Of a DNA stretch of 64,000 nt, positions 1-8,930 are shown one piece after another (within the stretch, counting starts at the first letter, position 1; every line of letters starts with the position of its first letter). The notes beneath the pieces were generated by a model. That model had not been told where the DNA came from and did no database searches. It saw only the letters and a program-made list of their open reading frames with translations. Source of the stretch: Streptomyces sp. G44 (lineage in GTDB: Bacteria; Actinomycetota; Actinomycetes; Streptomycetales; Streptomycetaceae); assembly GCF_016905445.1 (NCBI RefSeq), contig NZ_JAFEXF010000010.1, positions 16,564 to 80,563 of the forward strand. Reading direction: 5' to 3'. The position numbers and the translations under genes are program-made.

Positions 1-110
1 CGGGCCCGCCTTGTCCAATCCATTGTCCGAGGTGCGGGACGCCACATCCGCGGTGAACGTTTCGGGGTGCCCCGGCGTCGTAGGGGAAAGGCGGGCTTGG
101 GGGAGGCACA

Positions 111-650
111 TTGCTGCGCATCGGGACGCGCCGGGCGCCACGGCGGCAGGAGAGCGATCCGCTCGATCCGCTCGATCCGGCCCAGGAGGACCGGGTACGG
201 GCGGTGCTCGCGCTCGGCGGGGTGCCGCACGCCGACCTGCCGGACGGGGTGCAGCAGGTCAGGCTGAAGCTCCTGGAGCGGGCGGCGGACGGGCGCGAGG
301 CGCCGCATGACGTCTCCGCGTGGGCGGCCGTCGTCGCCTCCAACCTCGCCATGGACTGGCACCGGGCCCGGCGCAGGCAGGAGCGGCTGGGGGCGCGGCT
401 GGCGGTGCTGTGGCGGGAGAGCACGGACGAGGACGGCGCGGAGTCGCGGGCCCTGTCGATGGCCGTCGCGCAGGGCCTCGGGGAGCTGCCGGACGTCCAG
501 CGGCAGGTCGTCGTGCTGCGCTTCTACGCCGATCTGCCGGTCCGGGCGATCGCGGCGGAGCTGGGCATTCCGGAGGGCACGGTCAAGAGCAGGCTGCACA
601 CGGCGGTACGGCTGCTGCGGGCGCGGCTGCACGAGGGGGAGGTGGTGTGA
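111..650 (+). CDS. ECF-type RNA polymerase sigma factor (sigma-70 family)
   Basis: Predicted 179-residue extracytoplasmic-function sigma factor that would redirect RNA polymerase to a small regulon. The first half carries a sigma-2-like region (about residues 45-85, including the AWAAVVASNLAMDWHR helix). The C-terminal half carries a clear sigma-4 helix-turn-helix (about residues 125-175), with LPDVQRQVVVLRFYADLPV and then the recognition helix around IPEGTVKSRLHTAVRLLRARL. The start is a TTG preceded by GGGGGAGG a few bases upstream; no better in-frame start is visible. The next gene starts inside the stop codon (GTGA overlap), which argues for translational coupling to a membrane partner that could be its anti-sigma factor. 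The sigma-2 region is less canonical than sigma-4, so the subgroup is not assigned. Confidence 0.85.
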   Translation: MLRIGTRRAPRRQESDPLDPLDPAQEDRVRAVLALGGVPHADLPDGVQQVRLKLLERAADGREAPHDVSAWAAVVASNLAMDWHRARRRQERLGARLAVLWRESTDEDGAESRALSMAVAQGLGELPDVQRQVVVLRFYADLPVRAIAAELGIPEGTVKSRLHTAVRLLRARLHEGEVV

Positions 651-1399
651 CGGTGCCGGACCAGGACGGCTTCGACGCGCTGATGACGGCGATCACGGAG
701 GACCCCGTGCCCGAGGAGGTGCTGCGTGACCCCGCCCTCGCCGCCGAGCACGCGGCGGCCGTGGCGGACGTCGCACTCCTGCGGACGCGGCTCGCGGAGA
801 TCGGCGGGGCGCTGGCGGCGGCCCCCGAGGCGCCGTCTTCGGAACGGGTCGTCCCGCTGAGGGCGTCGCGTACGGCCCGGCAGCGGTTCACCGTCGCCCT
901 CGGCGCGGCCGCCGCGGCGGTGGCCGCCGTCACCGTGATCGGCGGCATGGGCCGGCTGGCGTTGGACGCGGCCGGAGGAGCCGGAGCCGGCGGCGGCGCG
1001 GACGGGAGCGGGGCGAAGGCGGCGGCGCCCGACGAGCGGGGCGACGGCTCCGGGCGCCAGGAGACGGCCCTGACCGCCGAGGGCTTCGTCGCGTGCTCGC
1101 GGCTCATCGTCGAGGGCACGGTCACGGCGGTCGACGCGGTGCCGGGCACCGCGCGGGACCGGATCACGCTGAAGGTGACGCGGTTCATCAAGCCCGCGTC
1201 CGGCGGCGACCGGACGGTCACGTTCCCGATGAGCCAGGACGTGGACCCGCGCCTGGAGAAGGGCGACCGCGCCCTGATCACCGTCCCGCAGGGCGCGGCG
1301 GAACCGGACAACTGGGCCACGGGCGGGGACGGCGACGAGCTGCGCCGCATGATCCTCAAGGCCCTGCCGGGCTCGGCGGACATCCGGTGCCGGAAATGA
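647..1399 (+). CDS. Single-pass membrane protein, probable anti-sigma partner of the ECF factor
   Basis: A 250-residue protein starting at GTG and overlapping the sigma-factor stop by four bases. Residues 1-80 are predicted cytoplasmic and rich in Ala/Glu. Residues about 81-100 form one hydrophobic helix (FTVALGAAAAAVAAVTVIGG). A low-complexity Gly/Ala linker follows, and then a compact exported domain with two cysteines (ACSRL and DIRCRK) and a beta-rich core around TAVDAVPGT and DRTVTFPM. I see no ZAS (HxxxCxxC) motif in the N-terminus, so it is not a classical zinc anti-sigma factor. Its role is inferred from overlap and topology only. It could instead be a sensor whose outer domain tunes the sigma factor. 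The gene ends at a hairpin shared with the convergent protease. Confidence 0.7.
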   Translation: MTVPDQDGFDALMTAITEDPVPEEVLRDPALAAEHAAAVADVALLRTRLAEIGGALAAAPEAPSSERVVPLRASRTARQRFTVALGAAAAAVAAVTVIGGMGRLALDAAGGAGAGGGADGSGAKAAAPDERGDGSGRQETALTAEGFVACSRLIVEGTVTAVDAVPGTARDRITLKVTRFIKPASGGDRTVTFPMSQDVDPRLEKGDRALITVPQGAAEPDNWATGGDGDELRRMILKALPGSADIRCRK

Positions 1400-1401
1400 G
1401 A

Positions 1402-1437
1402 GACGCCGGGCGGGCTCGGACGAGCCCACCCGGCGTC
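1402..1437. terminator. Bidirectional hairpin between convergent genes
   Basis: Two 17-base arms (1402-1418 and 1421-1437) pair with one mismatch around a 2-base centre. The structure lies between the end of the anti-sigma-like gene and the end of the minus-strand protease, so it can serve both. There is no U-tract, as is common for Streptomyces terminators. Confidence 0.7.
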
Positions 1438-1456
1438 CCGGATCAGTCGGTCACCG

Positions 1457-4400
1457 CTACGGCGTGACCTTCTCGATCTGCACGCTGCCGTTGCCCGCGA
1501 CCGTGCCGCCCGCGTTGAGCAGGGACACCTCGCCGAACAGCTCACGGCCCTCGGCGGCCGGGGCCTTCGCCTCGACGGCGGCCTCGACCCGCGCCGAGTC
1601 GCCGCTGCCGAGCTTCACGCGCTTCGCCTCGTCGACCGCGACCTTGCCGAGCGTGTCCGAGAAGAACACGTCCCGGTAGTCGTAGGCGGTCGAGCCGGTC
1701 GGCACCGAGTAGCCCACGACCTCGATCGTGTACGTACCGGCGGCCGGCTTCGTCAGGCTCACGGACTCCTCCGAGTCGCCCTCCGCCGACGAACCGACGA
1801 CCTTGCCGTCCTTCTTGACGGCCAGGTCCAGGTCGGCGGCGACATCGGCCGGCGAGCCGATGACGACGTCGAGCCGCTCGGCGCCCGCGGGCACGTCCAC
1901 CGTGGTGGTCTGCGTGGCGCCCTGGCCGATGGTGGGCCGCGCCGACTTGGCGGAGCCGAGTGAGCCGCCCTTCAGCGTGCCCTCGACCGCGGCGAACTTG
2001 TTCGTGGCCTTCCAGGCGACGGGCGCCGGGGTGCCGACCTTCGCCTCGGGGACCGTCTGCACGGCCGGGTCGAAGTCGACGCCGAGCGCGGAGACCTTCA
2101 GCTCGTAGGGGTTGTCGAGCAGCGGCGAGGTGCGGCGCGACTCGACCTCGATCTCCCAGACGCCGGGCTGCGGCTCCGCGTACGCGCGCAGGTCCGGGCG
2201 GCAGGTGTTGGCCGGGTTCTCGTAGTTCGGGTAGCAGCCGATCGACGACGTGGAGTCGACCGGGACGCCGTAGGGGTGCACGGCGATGAACCGCGTCTGG
2301 CTCTTGCCCTTCAGTCCGCCGAGGGCGACCTCCAGGGACTTGGCGCCCTGCGGGACGGTGACGAAGTACGACGTGGTGCTGTTGCGCTGCACCGAGCCGT
2401 CCGCCTCGAACGTGAACGACGGCTCGGCGAGCGTCTCCGCGACGACGACGGTCGACATGATCTGCCGGTCGACGCCCTCGGTGCGCTCGTCGTCGACGGT
2501 GAGGATCGCGCTGTGCAGACCGGCGGAGGCGGCCTTCGCCTGGACCTTGACGGTGACCGGCTTGTTCAGCGGCAGCGTGATGTCGTCGTCGCCGAGCAGG
2601 CGGAACGTCTTGTCGTGGTTGTTGACGAGGTCCAGCTCGTGGCGGACGCCGCGGTCCGGGCCCGAGGTGCGGGTGATCGTCACGTCGTACGTCCGCTTCT
2701 GGCCGGTCCGCAGGCCGCCCTCACGGTCGTAGATGCCGGTGCCCGGCTTCTTCAGCTCCTGATCCAGGGCGGTGTCGACCGGGGCCTGCACGGTGTACGT
2801 GTGGGCCTTCGCGCCGTCCTCGATGGCCTCCCAGGCGTCGACCACGTCGATCAGGCCGGTGCCCTGGGCGTACGCCTGCTCGCCGCGGATGCGGTCCGCG
2901 GTCGAGGTGAGCGCCGTGCGCAGGCCGGCCGGGGTCAGGGCGACCTTCTCGCGCTTGGCGGCGGAGAGCAGCAGCGCCGAGGCGCCCGCGGCCTGCGGGG
3001 AGGCCATCGAGGTGCCCTGGAGCATCGAGTAGCCGGCGGGGAGCCGGTAGCCGGCCTCGGCGACCGGGGATCCCGGCAGCCAGGTCTGCGTGGTGTTGAT
3101 GGACGAGCCGGGCGCCGAGATGACCGGCGTGAAGCCGCCGTCCTCGCGCGGGCCGCGCGAGGAGAAGTTCATCATCGCGTACTTCTTCTCCACGACGGAG
3201 CCGTAGTTGGCGGCCCAGGTCTCCTTGGAGATCGAGGCGCCGACGGAGATGACCTTGTCGGCGAGGCTGGGGTCGCCGATGGTGTTCGCGCCGGGGCCGG
3301 AGTTGCCCGCGGAGATCACCAGCTGCACGCCGTAGGTGTCGATGAGGCGCGTGTACAGCTCGGCGCGCGCGTTGTTGCCGTCGTTGAGGGCGGGCAGGCC
3401 GCCGATCGACATGTTGACGATGTCGACGCCGCGCTTGGTGACGAGGTCGATCATGCCCTCGGTGAGCGCGACGTTGGTGCAGCCGCCGGTCCAGGTGCAG
3501 GCGCGCGAGGAGACCAGCTTGGCGCCGGGGGCGGCGCCATTCATCTTGCCGCCGAACAGGCCGTTGGCCGCGGTGATGCCCGCTACGTGTGTGCCGTGCT
3601 CGGACTCGATGACGCCGATGTTGACGAAGTCGGCCTTCTTGCCGACCCAGTCGCCGCCGTAGGGGTCGGTGGGCACGTCCTTGCGGATCTCGACGACGAA
3701 CGGCACGCGCTCGACGACGTCGGTCGCCGGGTCGTCCTTGCCGAAGTAGGCGACCTGGTGGCCGTCCTTGTACGGCTTCATCGTCTCGTCGTCGGTGAAG
3801 TCGTTGTTGTCGTTCAGGTCGACGCGGACGGTCCCGGCCGCCGCGTCGTACAGGAGGCCCCAGCTGTCGGTGGTGTCGCCGTCGCGGTTGATGTCGCCCT
3901 TGGCGTCGCCGCCCGTGGTGGCCGACTCGCGGAAGCGGTTGACCTGGAAGGAGCCCGCGGGGGCCTTCCAGGTCTTGCCGTCCCAGGTGAAGGTGGGCCC
4001 GCTGACCGCGTCGGTCATGCGGCGCCAGGTGCCGTCGGCGTCCACGATCGGGTCGGTCGCCGTCACCCAGTCGGTGATCTTGCGCTCGCCGGTGGTGGTC
4101 TTCCGCAGCGCCGGGTGGCCGAGGTCGACACCGGAGTCCAGGACGCCGATGGTGACGCCGCGGCCGTCGGCCTTCGGGTGCTTCCGCACGAAGTCGACGG
4201 CGCCCGTCTCGGCGGACGGGTTGTACGGGTTCTTCGCCGGGGTGTTCTTGCCCGGACCCGGATACGTGCCCTCCGCCGCGGTCTTCGCGCCCTTGGCGCG
4301 GTCGGCGGCGGGCGTCGGGTCGTCCAGCTCGATCTCGTGGCGCAGGTCGATCGCGTGCACGGACGACAGCTTCGCTGCGGACTTGATCGCGGCGTCGGCC

Positions 4401-4762
4401 CTGCCGGTCGGCACGGTGGCGCGGACGTAGCCGAGCTTGTCGTACGTGCGGCCGACCGAGCCGCCCTTGACGGCGTCGAGCTGGTCGGCCACCCGCTCGG
4501 TGGCGCCGGGCGCGGTGGCGACCATCATCGTGACGGTCTTGTCGCCGTCCGCCTTGGCCTCGGCGAGCAGGTCGGCGTCGGCCGGGCCGAGCTTGCCCGC
4601 GGCCGACTTGGGCTCGGGCACGGGCGTCTCGTCCGCCGCGAAGGCCATGGGGGCGGCCCCGGTCGCGCAGAGCGCGGCCGTGAGGCCGATGGCTATCGCG
4701 AGGCGGGGTGCGCGTCCGGAGACCGGAGGTCTCGCGCTGGAACTGGATCTGGGCATCGGCAT
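1457..4762 (-). CDS. Secreted S8 family serine protease (subtilisin-like)
   Basis: A 1101-residue exported subtilase. The N-terminus has a basic region and a hydrophobic core (LAIAIGLTAALCATGAAPMA), with probable Sec cleavage after AFA near residue 42. A propeptide-like segment (about 75-145) precedes the catalytic domain. The triad is visible: Asp209 in GVLDSGVDLGHP, His389 in ESEHGTHVAG, Ser585 in LQGTSMASPQ; the oxyanion Asn487 lies in VISAGNSGP. The long stretch between Asp and His (about 230-380) holds an Asp-rich, calcium-like segment (DINRDGDTTD, DLNDNNDFTDD). The C-terminal 400 residues are beta-rich, with a PPC-like domain near 960-1020 (GTYTIEVVGY). Met3 may be the true start, since AGGG sits six bases before it. 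No inhibitor gene is adjacent. Confidence 0.93.
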   Translation of the reverse strand: MPMPRSSSSARPPVSGRAPRLAIAIGLTAALCATGAAPMAFAADETPVPEPKSAAGKLGPADADLLAEAKADGDKTVTMMVATAPGATERVADQLDAVKGGSVGRTYDKLGYVRATVPTGRADAAIKSAAKLSSVHAIDLRHEIELDDPTPAADRAKGAKTAAEGTYPGPGKNTPAKNPYNPSAETGAVDFVRKHPKADGRGVTIGVLDSGVDLGHPALRKTTTGERKITDWVTATDPIVDADGTWRRMTDAVSGPTFTWDGKTWKAPAGSFQVNRFRESATTGGDAKGDINRDGDTTDSWGLLYDAAAGTVRVDLNDNNDFTDDETMKPYKDGHQVAYFGKDDPATDVVERVPFVVEIRKDVPTDPYGGDWVGKKADFVNIGVIESEHGTHVAGITAANGLFGGKMNGAAPGAKLVSSRACTWTGGCTNVALTEGMIDLVTKRGVDIVNMSIGGLPALNDGNNARAELYTRLIDTYGVQLVISAGNSGPGANTIGDPSLADKVISVGASISKETWAANYGSVVEKKYAMMNFSSRGPREDGGFTPVISAPGSSINTTQTWLPGSPVAEAGYRLPAGYSMLQGTSMASPQAAGASALLLSAAKREKVALTPAGLRTALTSTADRIRGEQAYAQGTGLIDVVDAWEAIEDGAKAHTYTVQAPVDTALDQELKKPGTGIYDREGGLRTGQKRTYDVTITRTSGPDRGVRHELDLVNNHDKTFRLLGDDDITLPLNKPVTVKVQAKAASAGLHSAILTVDDERTEGVDRQIMSTVVVAETLAEPSFTFEADGSVQRNSTTSYFVTVPQGAKSLEVALGGLKGKSQTRFIAVHPYGVPVDSTSSIGCYPNYENPANTCRPDLRAYAEPQPGVWEIEVESRRTSPLLDNPYELKVSALGVDFDPAVQTVPEAKVGTPAPVAWKATNKFAAVEGTLKGGSLGSAKSARPTIGQGATQTTTVDVPAGAERLDVVIGSPADVAADLDLAVKKDGKVVGSSAEGDSEESVSLTKPAAGTYTIEVVGYSVPTGSTAYDYRDVFFSDTLGKVAVDEAKRVKLGSGDSARVEAAVEAKAPAAEGRELFGEVSLLNAGGTVAGNGSVQIEKVTP

Positions 4763-4907
4763 CCCTGTACGTGAGGGTCGGGAGGAGGGTCCATACGGCC
4801 CGGAGTCCGCGAAGGTCCGGAATCCGGGACCGGATGACCGCTCAGCTTTACGTAAGTGACAGCTCTTTGGGGAGAGTTGTCCGAGCCGTGATCAGGGCGT
4901 GACGCAA

Positions 4908-4930
4908 TTCCGCCATACGCCATGGCGGAA
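4908..4930. promoter_or_regulatory. Perfect inverted repeat, candidate operator
   Basis: Arms TTCCGCCAT (4908-4916) and ATGGCGGAA (4922-4930) are exact reverse complements around a 5-base spacer. The site sits in the divergent control region, about 145 bases upstream of the protease start. The geometry suits a dimeric repressor; I do not recognise the regulator. Confidence 0.45.
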
Positions 4931-5117
4931 AAGGCGGTGTATAGGGGGACTTGGACCTACTGCTCTCGGCCGCCGCCACCGCACGTGCCGAGGCGCACCG
5001 GAAGGGACGCGGGGAACGGCGCGCCCGGCCACGAAGCACCCGCGCTCGATCCGCTCGGCGAGCCCCCGGCGGTGGTCCCACCCTGAGCACTCTCCTGCCA
5101 ATCCGGCCGTGGGCGAC

Positions 5118-5123
5118 TAGCGT
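5118..5123 (+). promoter_or_regulatory. -10 box of a probable leaderless transcript (Nudix gene)
   Basis: TAGCGT fits TANNNT and ends six bases before the GTG start of the Nudix gene, so transcription would begin at or very near the start codon. No Shine-Dalgarno is visible, which agrees with a leaderless message. No convincing -35 was found. Confidence 0.45.
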
Positions 5124-5129
5124 CGGTCT

Positions 5130-5618
5130 GTGCACAAGGAACTCAGGGTGGCGGCCTACGCCGTATGCGTACGCGACGGACAGGTCCTGCTCGCCCGCTG
5201 GGTGGCGGGCGACGGCAGCAAACGCTGGACGCTGCCCGGCGGCGGCATGGACCACGGCGAGGACCCCTACGACACCGTGATCCGCGAGGCCGACGAGGAG
5301 ACCGGCTACGTCGTCGAACCGGTGGCGCTCCTCGGCGTCGACTCCCTGCGCCGCCGCTACCCCCGCAGGCTCGGCGCCGTCGCCGACTTCCACGGGCTGC
5401 GCATCCTGTACGAGGGCCGGGTCACCGGCGGCGAACTGCGCCACGAGACCGACGGCTCCACGGACCTCGCGGCCTGGCACCCCCTGGAGTCCGTCGCGGA
5501 CCTCGACCGCGTCGGACTCGTCGACATCGGCCTGGAACTGTGGCGCGCCCGCCCCAGCGACGGCCACCTCCCCGACGGCGCCGGCGGCCCCGGCCCCGAC
5601 CGCGGTCCCGGCCGTTGA
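5130..5618 (+). CDS. Nudix hydrolase
   Basis: A 162-residue protein with a complete Nudix box: Gly38, Glu44, then READEETG at residues 52-59 (the G-x5-E-x7-REUxEExGU pattern). It would cleave a nucleoside-diphosphate-linked substrate using a divalent metal; the substrate cannot be told from sequence. The N-terminal strand (ELRVAAYAVCVRDGQVLLARW) is typical of MutT-like members. The last 25 residues are a Gly/Pro/Asp-rich tail. The start is GTG with a TANNNT box six bases upstream and no ribosome binding site. The gene stands alone, divergent from the protease. Confidence 0.9.
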   Translation: MHKELRVAAYAVCVRDGQVLLARWVAGDGSKRWTLPGGGMDHGEDPYDTVIREADEETGYVVEPVALLGVDSLRRRYPRRLGAVADFHGLRILYEGRVTGGELRHETDGSTDLAAWHPLESVADLDRVGLVDIGLELWRARPSDGHLPDGAGGPGPDRGPGR

Positions 5619-5874
5619 CCCTCCGCAGCGCCTCCCCTTCCCCGGAAGGTGAACACGGAGTGACCGCTTCCTCTCCGCCCGGGAAGAGGTGCGTGACCGC
5701 ACAGGGCGCCCGGTGATCCACGTACGGTGATCGGCGCCGGTCGTTGCGGTCTCGTTCACACGCAGGCCACCCCCGATGCCAACGATCCAGTGAGAGCGGG
5801 AAGTCCACGGGCCGCACTCCGGCCCCGGCCCCCCGCGACCACTGTCGACGCGTTCGCACCCGGGGAGACCGCGC

Positions 5875-7644
5875 ATGCCGCGCATACGCTCTGTCGCCAC
5901 CGCACCCGCCACGGTCCGCCTCGACCGCCGCTCCGTCCTCGCCGCCACCGGAGCGATCACCCTCTCCGCCGGGATCGGCTACGCGCTGGGCCCGGGCGCG
6001 AGCTCGGGCAACGCCGCGCCCTCGGGCCACGCCACCGTGCCCCGCTCCCGCCCGGCGCCCGCCGCGCCCCTCATGCCGTACAAGAACGGCACCACCCTGC
6101 TCACCGTCGCCGCCCCGCGCGGCACCTCCGGCTACCGGCGGCTCGGCGACGGCCCCGCCTGGCCGCGCGTCGTACGCGGCGACCTCGCGGCGGCGAAGCC
6201 GGGCCGGGAAGGGCGCAGGACCGCGCTCGCCGCCTTCGTGCAATTCACCGACCTGCACCTCGTCGACGTGCAACACCCGCTGCGGTACGAGTACTTGCGC
6301 GCGCAGACGGCCAGCGCCTGGCGGCCCCACGAGTCGCTGTCGGTGGCCGGCGCGGTCGCCCTCGTCGAGCGCGTCAACGCCCTGCGCGGCGCGCCCGCCA
6401 CCGGTGCCCCGCTGCACTGCGTCGTCACGACCGGCGACAACACCGACAACAACTCGCGCGCGGAACTCGACTGGTACCTGAAGGTGATGAGCGGCGGCCG
6501 CATCACCCCCAACACCGGCGACCCGCGCCGCTACGAAGGCGTGCAGGACAGCGGCCTCAAGCTGTACTGGCACCCGGACGACGCCCTGCGCGACGCCGAC
6601 AAGGCGCGCGGCTTCCCGCGCCTGCACGGCTTCCTCGACGCCGCCGTCCGCGAGGTCAACAGCCCCGGCCTCGGCCTGCCCTGGTACTCCACGGTCGGCA
6701 ACCACGACGCGCTGCCCGGCGGCTGCTGGGCGCCGAGGGACTCGTACCTCACCGAGTTCGCCGTCGGCGGGAAGAAGCTGATGTCCCTCGACGAGACGCG
6801 CGGCGCCGCCCTGTGGAAGGCCGTGAAGAAGGGCCGCGACCCCAAGGGCGCCCACTTCAAGGAGCTGCTGAAGAGCGAGGCACGGCGCATGCGGTCCGTC
6901 ACGCCGGACGCGTCGCGGGCGCCCTTCACCCCCGCCGAGTACGTCAAGGCGCACCTGGACCCCGCCCACAAGGGCCGCGGGCCCGTCGGCCACGGCTACA
7001 CCGAGGAGAACCTGGCGTCCGCCACCCAGTACTACTCGTTCCGGATCAGCGACGACGTGCTCGGCATCAGCCTGGACAGCACCGACCCCGGCGGCCACTA
7101 CGAGGGTTCGCTCGGCACCGCCCAGCTGCGCTGGCTGGACCGTGAGCTGACGGCCAACGAACGGCGCGACGGCGGACCCTCGTACGTCGTCGTCTTCAGT
7201 CACCACACCAGCCGCACCATGCGCAATCTCCGCCACGACCCGGCGCGCCCCGGCGAGGCCCGGCACGGCGGCGAGGAGATGCTTGCCCTGCTCGGCCGCC
7301 ACCGCTCCGTGCTCGCCTGGGTCAACGGCCACAGCCACAAGAACGCGATCACCCCGCACCGCACCCCGCACGGCTCCTTCTGGGAGGTCTCCACCGCCTC
7401 CCACATCGATTTCCCGCAGCTCGCGCGGGTCGTCGAGATCGCCGACAACCACGACGGCACCGTCTCCCTCTTCACCACGCTCATCGAATCCGCCGCCCCG
7501 CACCGCACGGATTTCACCGACCTCTCCCAGACGGGCCTGGCCGCGCTCTACCGCGAGCTGTCCTTCAACGCCCCGGGCGCGAGGCCCGCGCTGGGCGGTG
7601 AGGCGGGGGACCGGAACACGGAACTGGTGCTGCGCAAAGGCTGA
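5875..7644 (+). CDS. Tat-exported calcineurin-like metallophosphoesterase (TIGR03767-like)
   Basis: A 589-residue protein. A twin-arginine signal is evident: Arg18-Arg19 in LDRRSVLAATG followed by a hydrophobic stretch, so it is probably exported folded with its metals. The phosphoesterase ligands appear in order: FTDLHLVD, TTGDNTDNN, TVGNHDALP, FSHHTSRTM and NGHSHKN. This matches a binuclear metal centre. The long insert between the GNHD and SHH motifs and the overall length fit the large actinobacterial TIGR03767 family. Its natural substrate is unknown to me. The start ATG follows a GGGGAGA ribosome binding site. A 256-base upstream region contains no other gene. Confidence 0.88.
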   Translation: MPRIRSVATAPATVRLDRRSVLAATGAITLSAGIGYALGPGASSGNAAPSGHATVPRSRPAPAAPLMPYKNGTTLLTVAAPRGTSGYRRLGDGPAWPRVVRGDLAAAKPGREGRRTALAAFVQFTDLHLVDVQHPLRYEYLRAQTASAWRPHESLSVAGAVALVERVNALRGAPATGAPLHCVVTTGDNTDNNSRAELDWYLKVMSGGRITPNTGDPRRYEGVQDSGLKLYWHPDDALRDADKARGFPRLHGFLDAAVREVNSPGLGLPWYSTVGNHDALPGGCWAPRDSYLTEFAVGGKKLMSLDETRGAALWKAVKKGRDPKGAHFKELLKSEARRMRSVTPDASRAPFTPAEYVKAHLDPAHKGRGPVGHGYTEENLASATQYYSFRISDDVLGISLDSTDPGGHYEGSLGTAQLRWLDRELTANERRDGGPSYVVVFSHHTSRTMRNLRHDPARPGEARHGGEEMLALLGRHRSVLAWVNGHSHKNAITPHRTPHGSFWEVSTASHIDFPQLARVVEIADNHDGTVSLFTTLIESAAPHRTDFTDLSQTGLAALYRELSFNAPGARPALGGEAGDRNTELVLRKG

Positions 7645-7749
7645 GAACGGCTCGTGACGGCCGACCCGGCGGCTCGCGGCGATGAAGACCACCGTGCCCG
7701 CGGGACACAGCACAGGATGCGGGGGTGAAGGGACAGCCCAGGCCGCGCG

Positions 7750-8811
7750 CTACCTGGGCAGCACCACGACATACGCCGCCGGGTCGCGCTCCGTCGCCGC
7801 CATCAGGGCGGTCCGCACCACGGTCGCCTGCTGCTCCGCCGAGTCCCGGAGCTTCTTCGGGGTGATGTGGACGACGGTGACGCCGAGCCCCTCCAGGTGC
7901 TCGCGCTTGCGGGCGTACTCGGACCACAGCGCGTCGTCGTCCTGGCCCAGGCCCTGGCGGGGCGCCCGGGTGTCGAGCCGCAGGGCGACGGCGTGGTCGG
8001 GCCAGTAGGCGTCGACACCGCCGAGGTGCGGGCCGCCGGGCAGCCGCAGGTCGACGTTCCACACCGGGTCGGGCAGGCCGTGCTCGGCCACCAGCCGGTA
8101 CAGCCGCTCCTCCGCGATGGCCCGCCCCTCGGCGAGCAGCGAGTCCACGGCGTCCACGACGTGCGGCAGGTTCAGCAGTCGGGCGTTGCTCAACTCCCTG
8201 ACGACCGCCGCGGGTTCGCAGTGCCCGCCGCGCACCGCCTCACCGAGCAGCCGGCGCACCATCTCCGCATCGGTGAGCTGCGCCACCGCGTCGGCCAGGG
8301 CGCGCGGCACCGGGGCCACCGGAACCCCCGTGACCTGCTGCGGAGCCGGCAGCCCGACACCGCGCACGAGCCGCGCGAACCCGGTGGAACGCAGGCGGCG
8401 GGTGTGGGGCACCAGGACGTCGATGCGGTCCAGGGACGGCAGCGGGGGAGCCGACGAGAAACGGTGCAGGGTGAGCGCCGCGAGGCCCGTGATCATCGCG
8501 TCGGTGTGCGGGGCGTGCAGCTGGCCCGGCGCGGGCTGGGCGGGCACGGCGCGGGCCTCGCGGGACGGCCGGCGCCCCGCGTAGAGCAGGGCGCCGTGCA
8601 GCCGCTCCTCGCTGGTCGGCGGACCGGGGTGCAGCAGGCAGACGCCCGGCAGGAGCTGCCGCCAGGGACCGCCGGGCCGGCAGTGCGCGCCCGCGTCCGC
8701 GGCGGAGACGCCGTGCTCGCGGAGCTGGGCGGTGCTCAGGACGCGGGGCCGGATGTCGGCGAGGTGCCGGGGGGAGAGGGGAGCGGGGGGGACCGGGAAG
8801 TCGTGGCTCAT
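7750..8811 (-). CDS. Conserved hypothetical protein with AbiEi-like N-terminus and degenerate nuclease-like C-terminus
   Basis: A 353-residue protein. The N-terminus (RVLSTAQLREHGVSAADA, about residues 24-41) resembles the winged-helix segment of AbiEi-type antitoxins. The middle has HTDAMITGLAAL and the DIDVLVPHTRR-like strand seen in the same family (here RIDVLVPHTRR). The C-terminus (about 265-345) resembles a DUF559/very-short-patch-repair fold: GGVDAYWPDHAVALRLD, then YARKREHLEGLGVTVVHITP. The usual glutamate of the nuclease core (E-x-D) is Arg here (ALRLD), so catalysis is doubtful. The start ATG was chosen because the conserved region begins at once. No AbiEii toxin is next to it. Function unassigned. 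Confidence 0.75.
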   Translation of the reverse strand: MSHDFPVPPAPLSPRHLADIRPRVLSTAQLREHGVSAADAGAHCRPGGPWRQLLPGVCLLHPGPPTSEERLHGALLYAGRRPSREARAVPAQPAPGQLHAPHTDAMITGLAALTLHRFSSAPPLPSLDRIDVLVPHTRRLRSTGFARLVRGVGLPAPQQVTGVPVAPVPRALADAVAQLTDAEMVRRLLGEAVRGGHCEPAAVVRELSNARLLNLPHVVDAVDSLLAEGRAIAEERLYRLVAEHGLPDPVWNVDLRLPGGPHLGGVDAYWPDHAVALRLDTRAPRQGLGQDDDALWSEYARKREHLEGLGVTVVHITPKKLRDSAEQQATVVRTALMAATERDPAAYVVVLPR

Positions 8812-8930
8812 GCCCCGGTCGTTCCCGCCCCCGCTCCGCCCCCTAACCGCTGTTACACACTCGTCGACAAACACGGACAAGCTCGCCCTAAAGCACGGAC
8901 GTTCGACTGCCGATGAGTCTCCGTCCCGGC

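Larger units (their letters stand above)
4763..5129. promoter_or_regulatory. Divergent intergenic region between the protease and the Nudix gene
   Basis: This 367-base stretch carries no supportable gene. It must hold the promoter of the minus-strand protease and that of the plus-strand Nudix gene. It contains a perfect 9-base inverted repeat (listed separately) and a TAGCGT box next to the Nudix start. The part around 4840-4880 is less G+C-rich than the flanking genes, consistent with promoter DNA. Confidence 0.6.

Noticed and set aside
320..1399. Long form of the anti-sigma-like protein starting inside the sigma gene
   Set aside because: The first 109 codons are out-of-frame sigma-gene sequence; the GTG at 647 overlaps the sigma stop and begins the real composition.
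2276..4774. Very long plus-strand open frame opposite the subtilase
   Set aside because: The Val/Asp/Gly/Arg-rich composition is the usual artefact of the antisense strand in high-G+C coding DNA; the opposite frame encodes a complete protease with all catalytic motifs.
5754..5759. GTTCAC, a possible half of a PHO box before the metallophosphoesterase
   Set aside because: Only one unit is seen; the PhoP box needs at least two 11-base direct repeats, and no second unit follows at the right distance.
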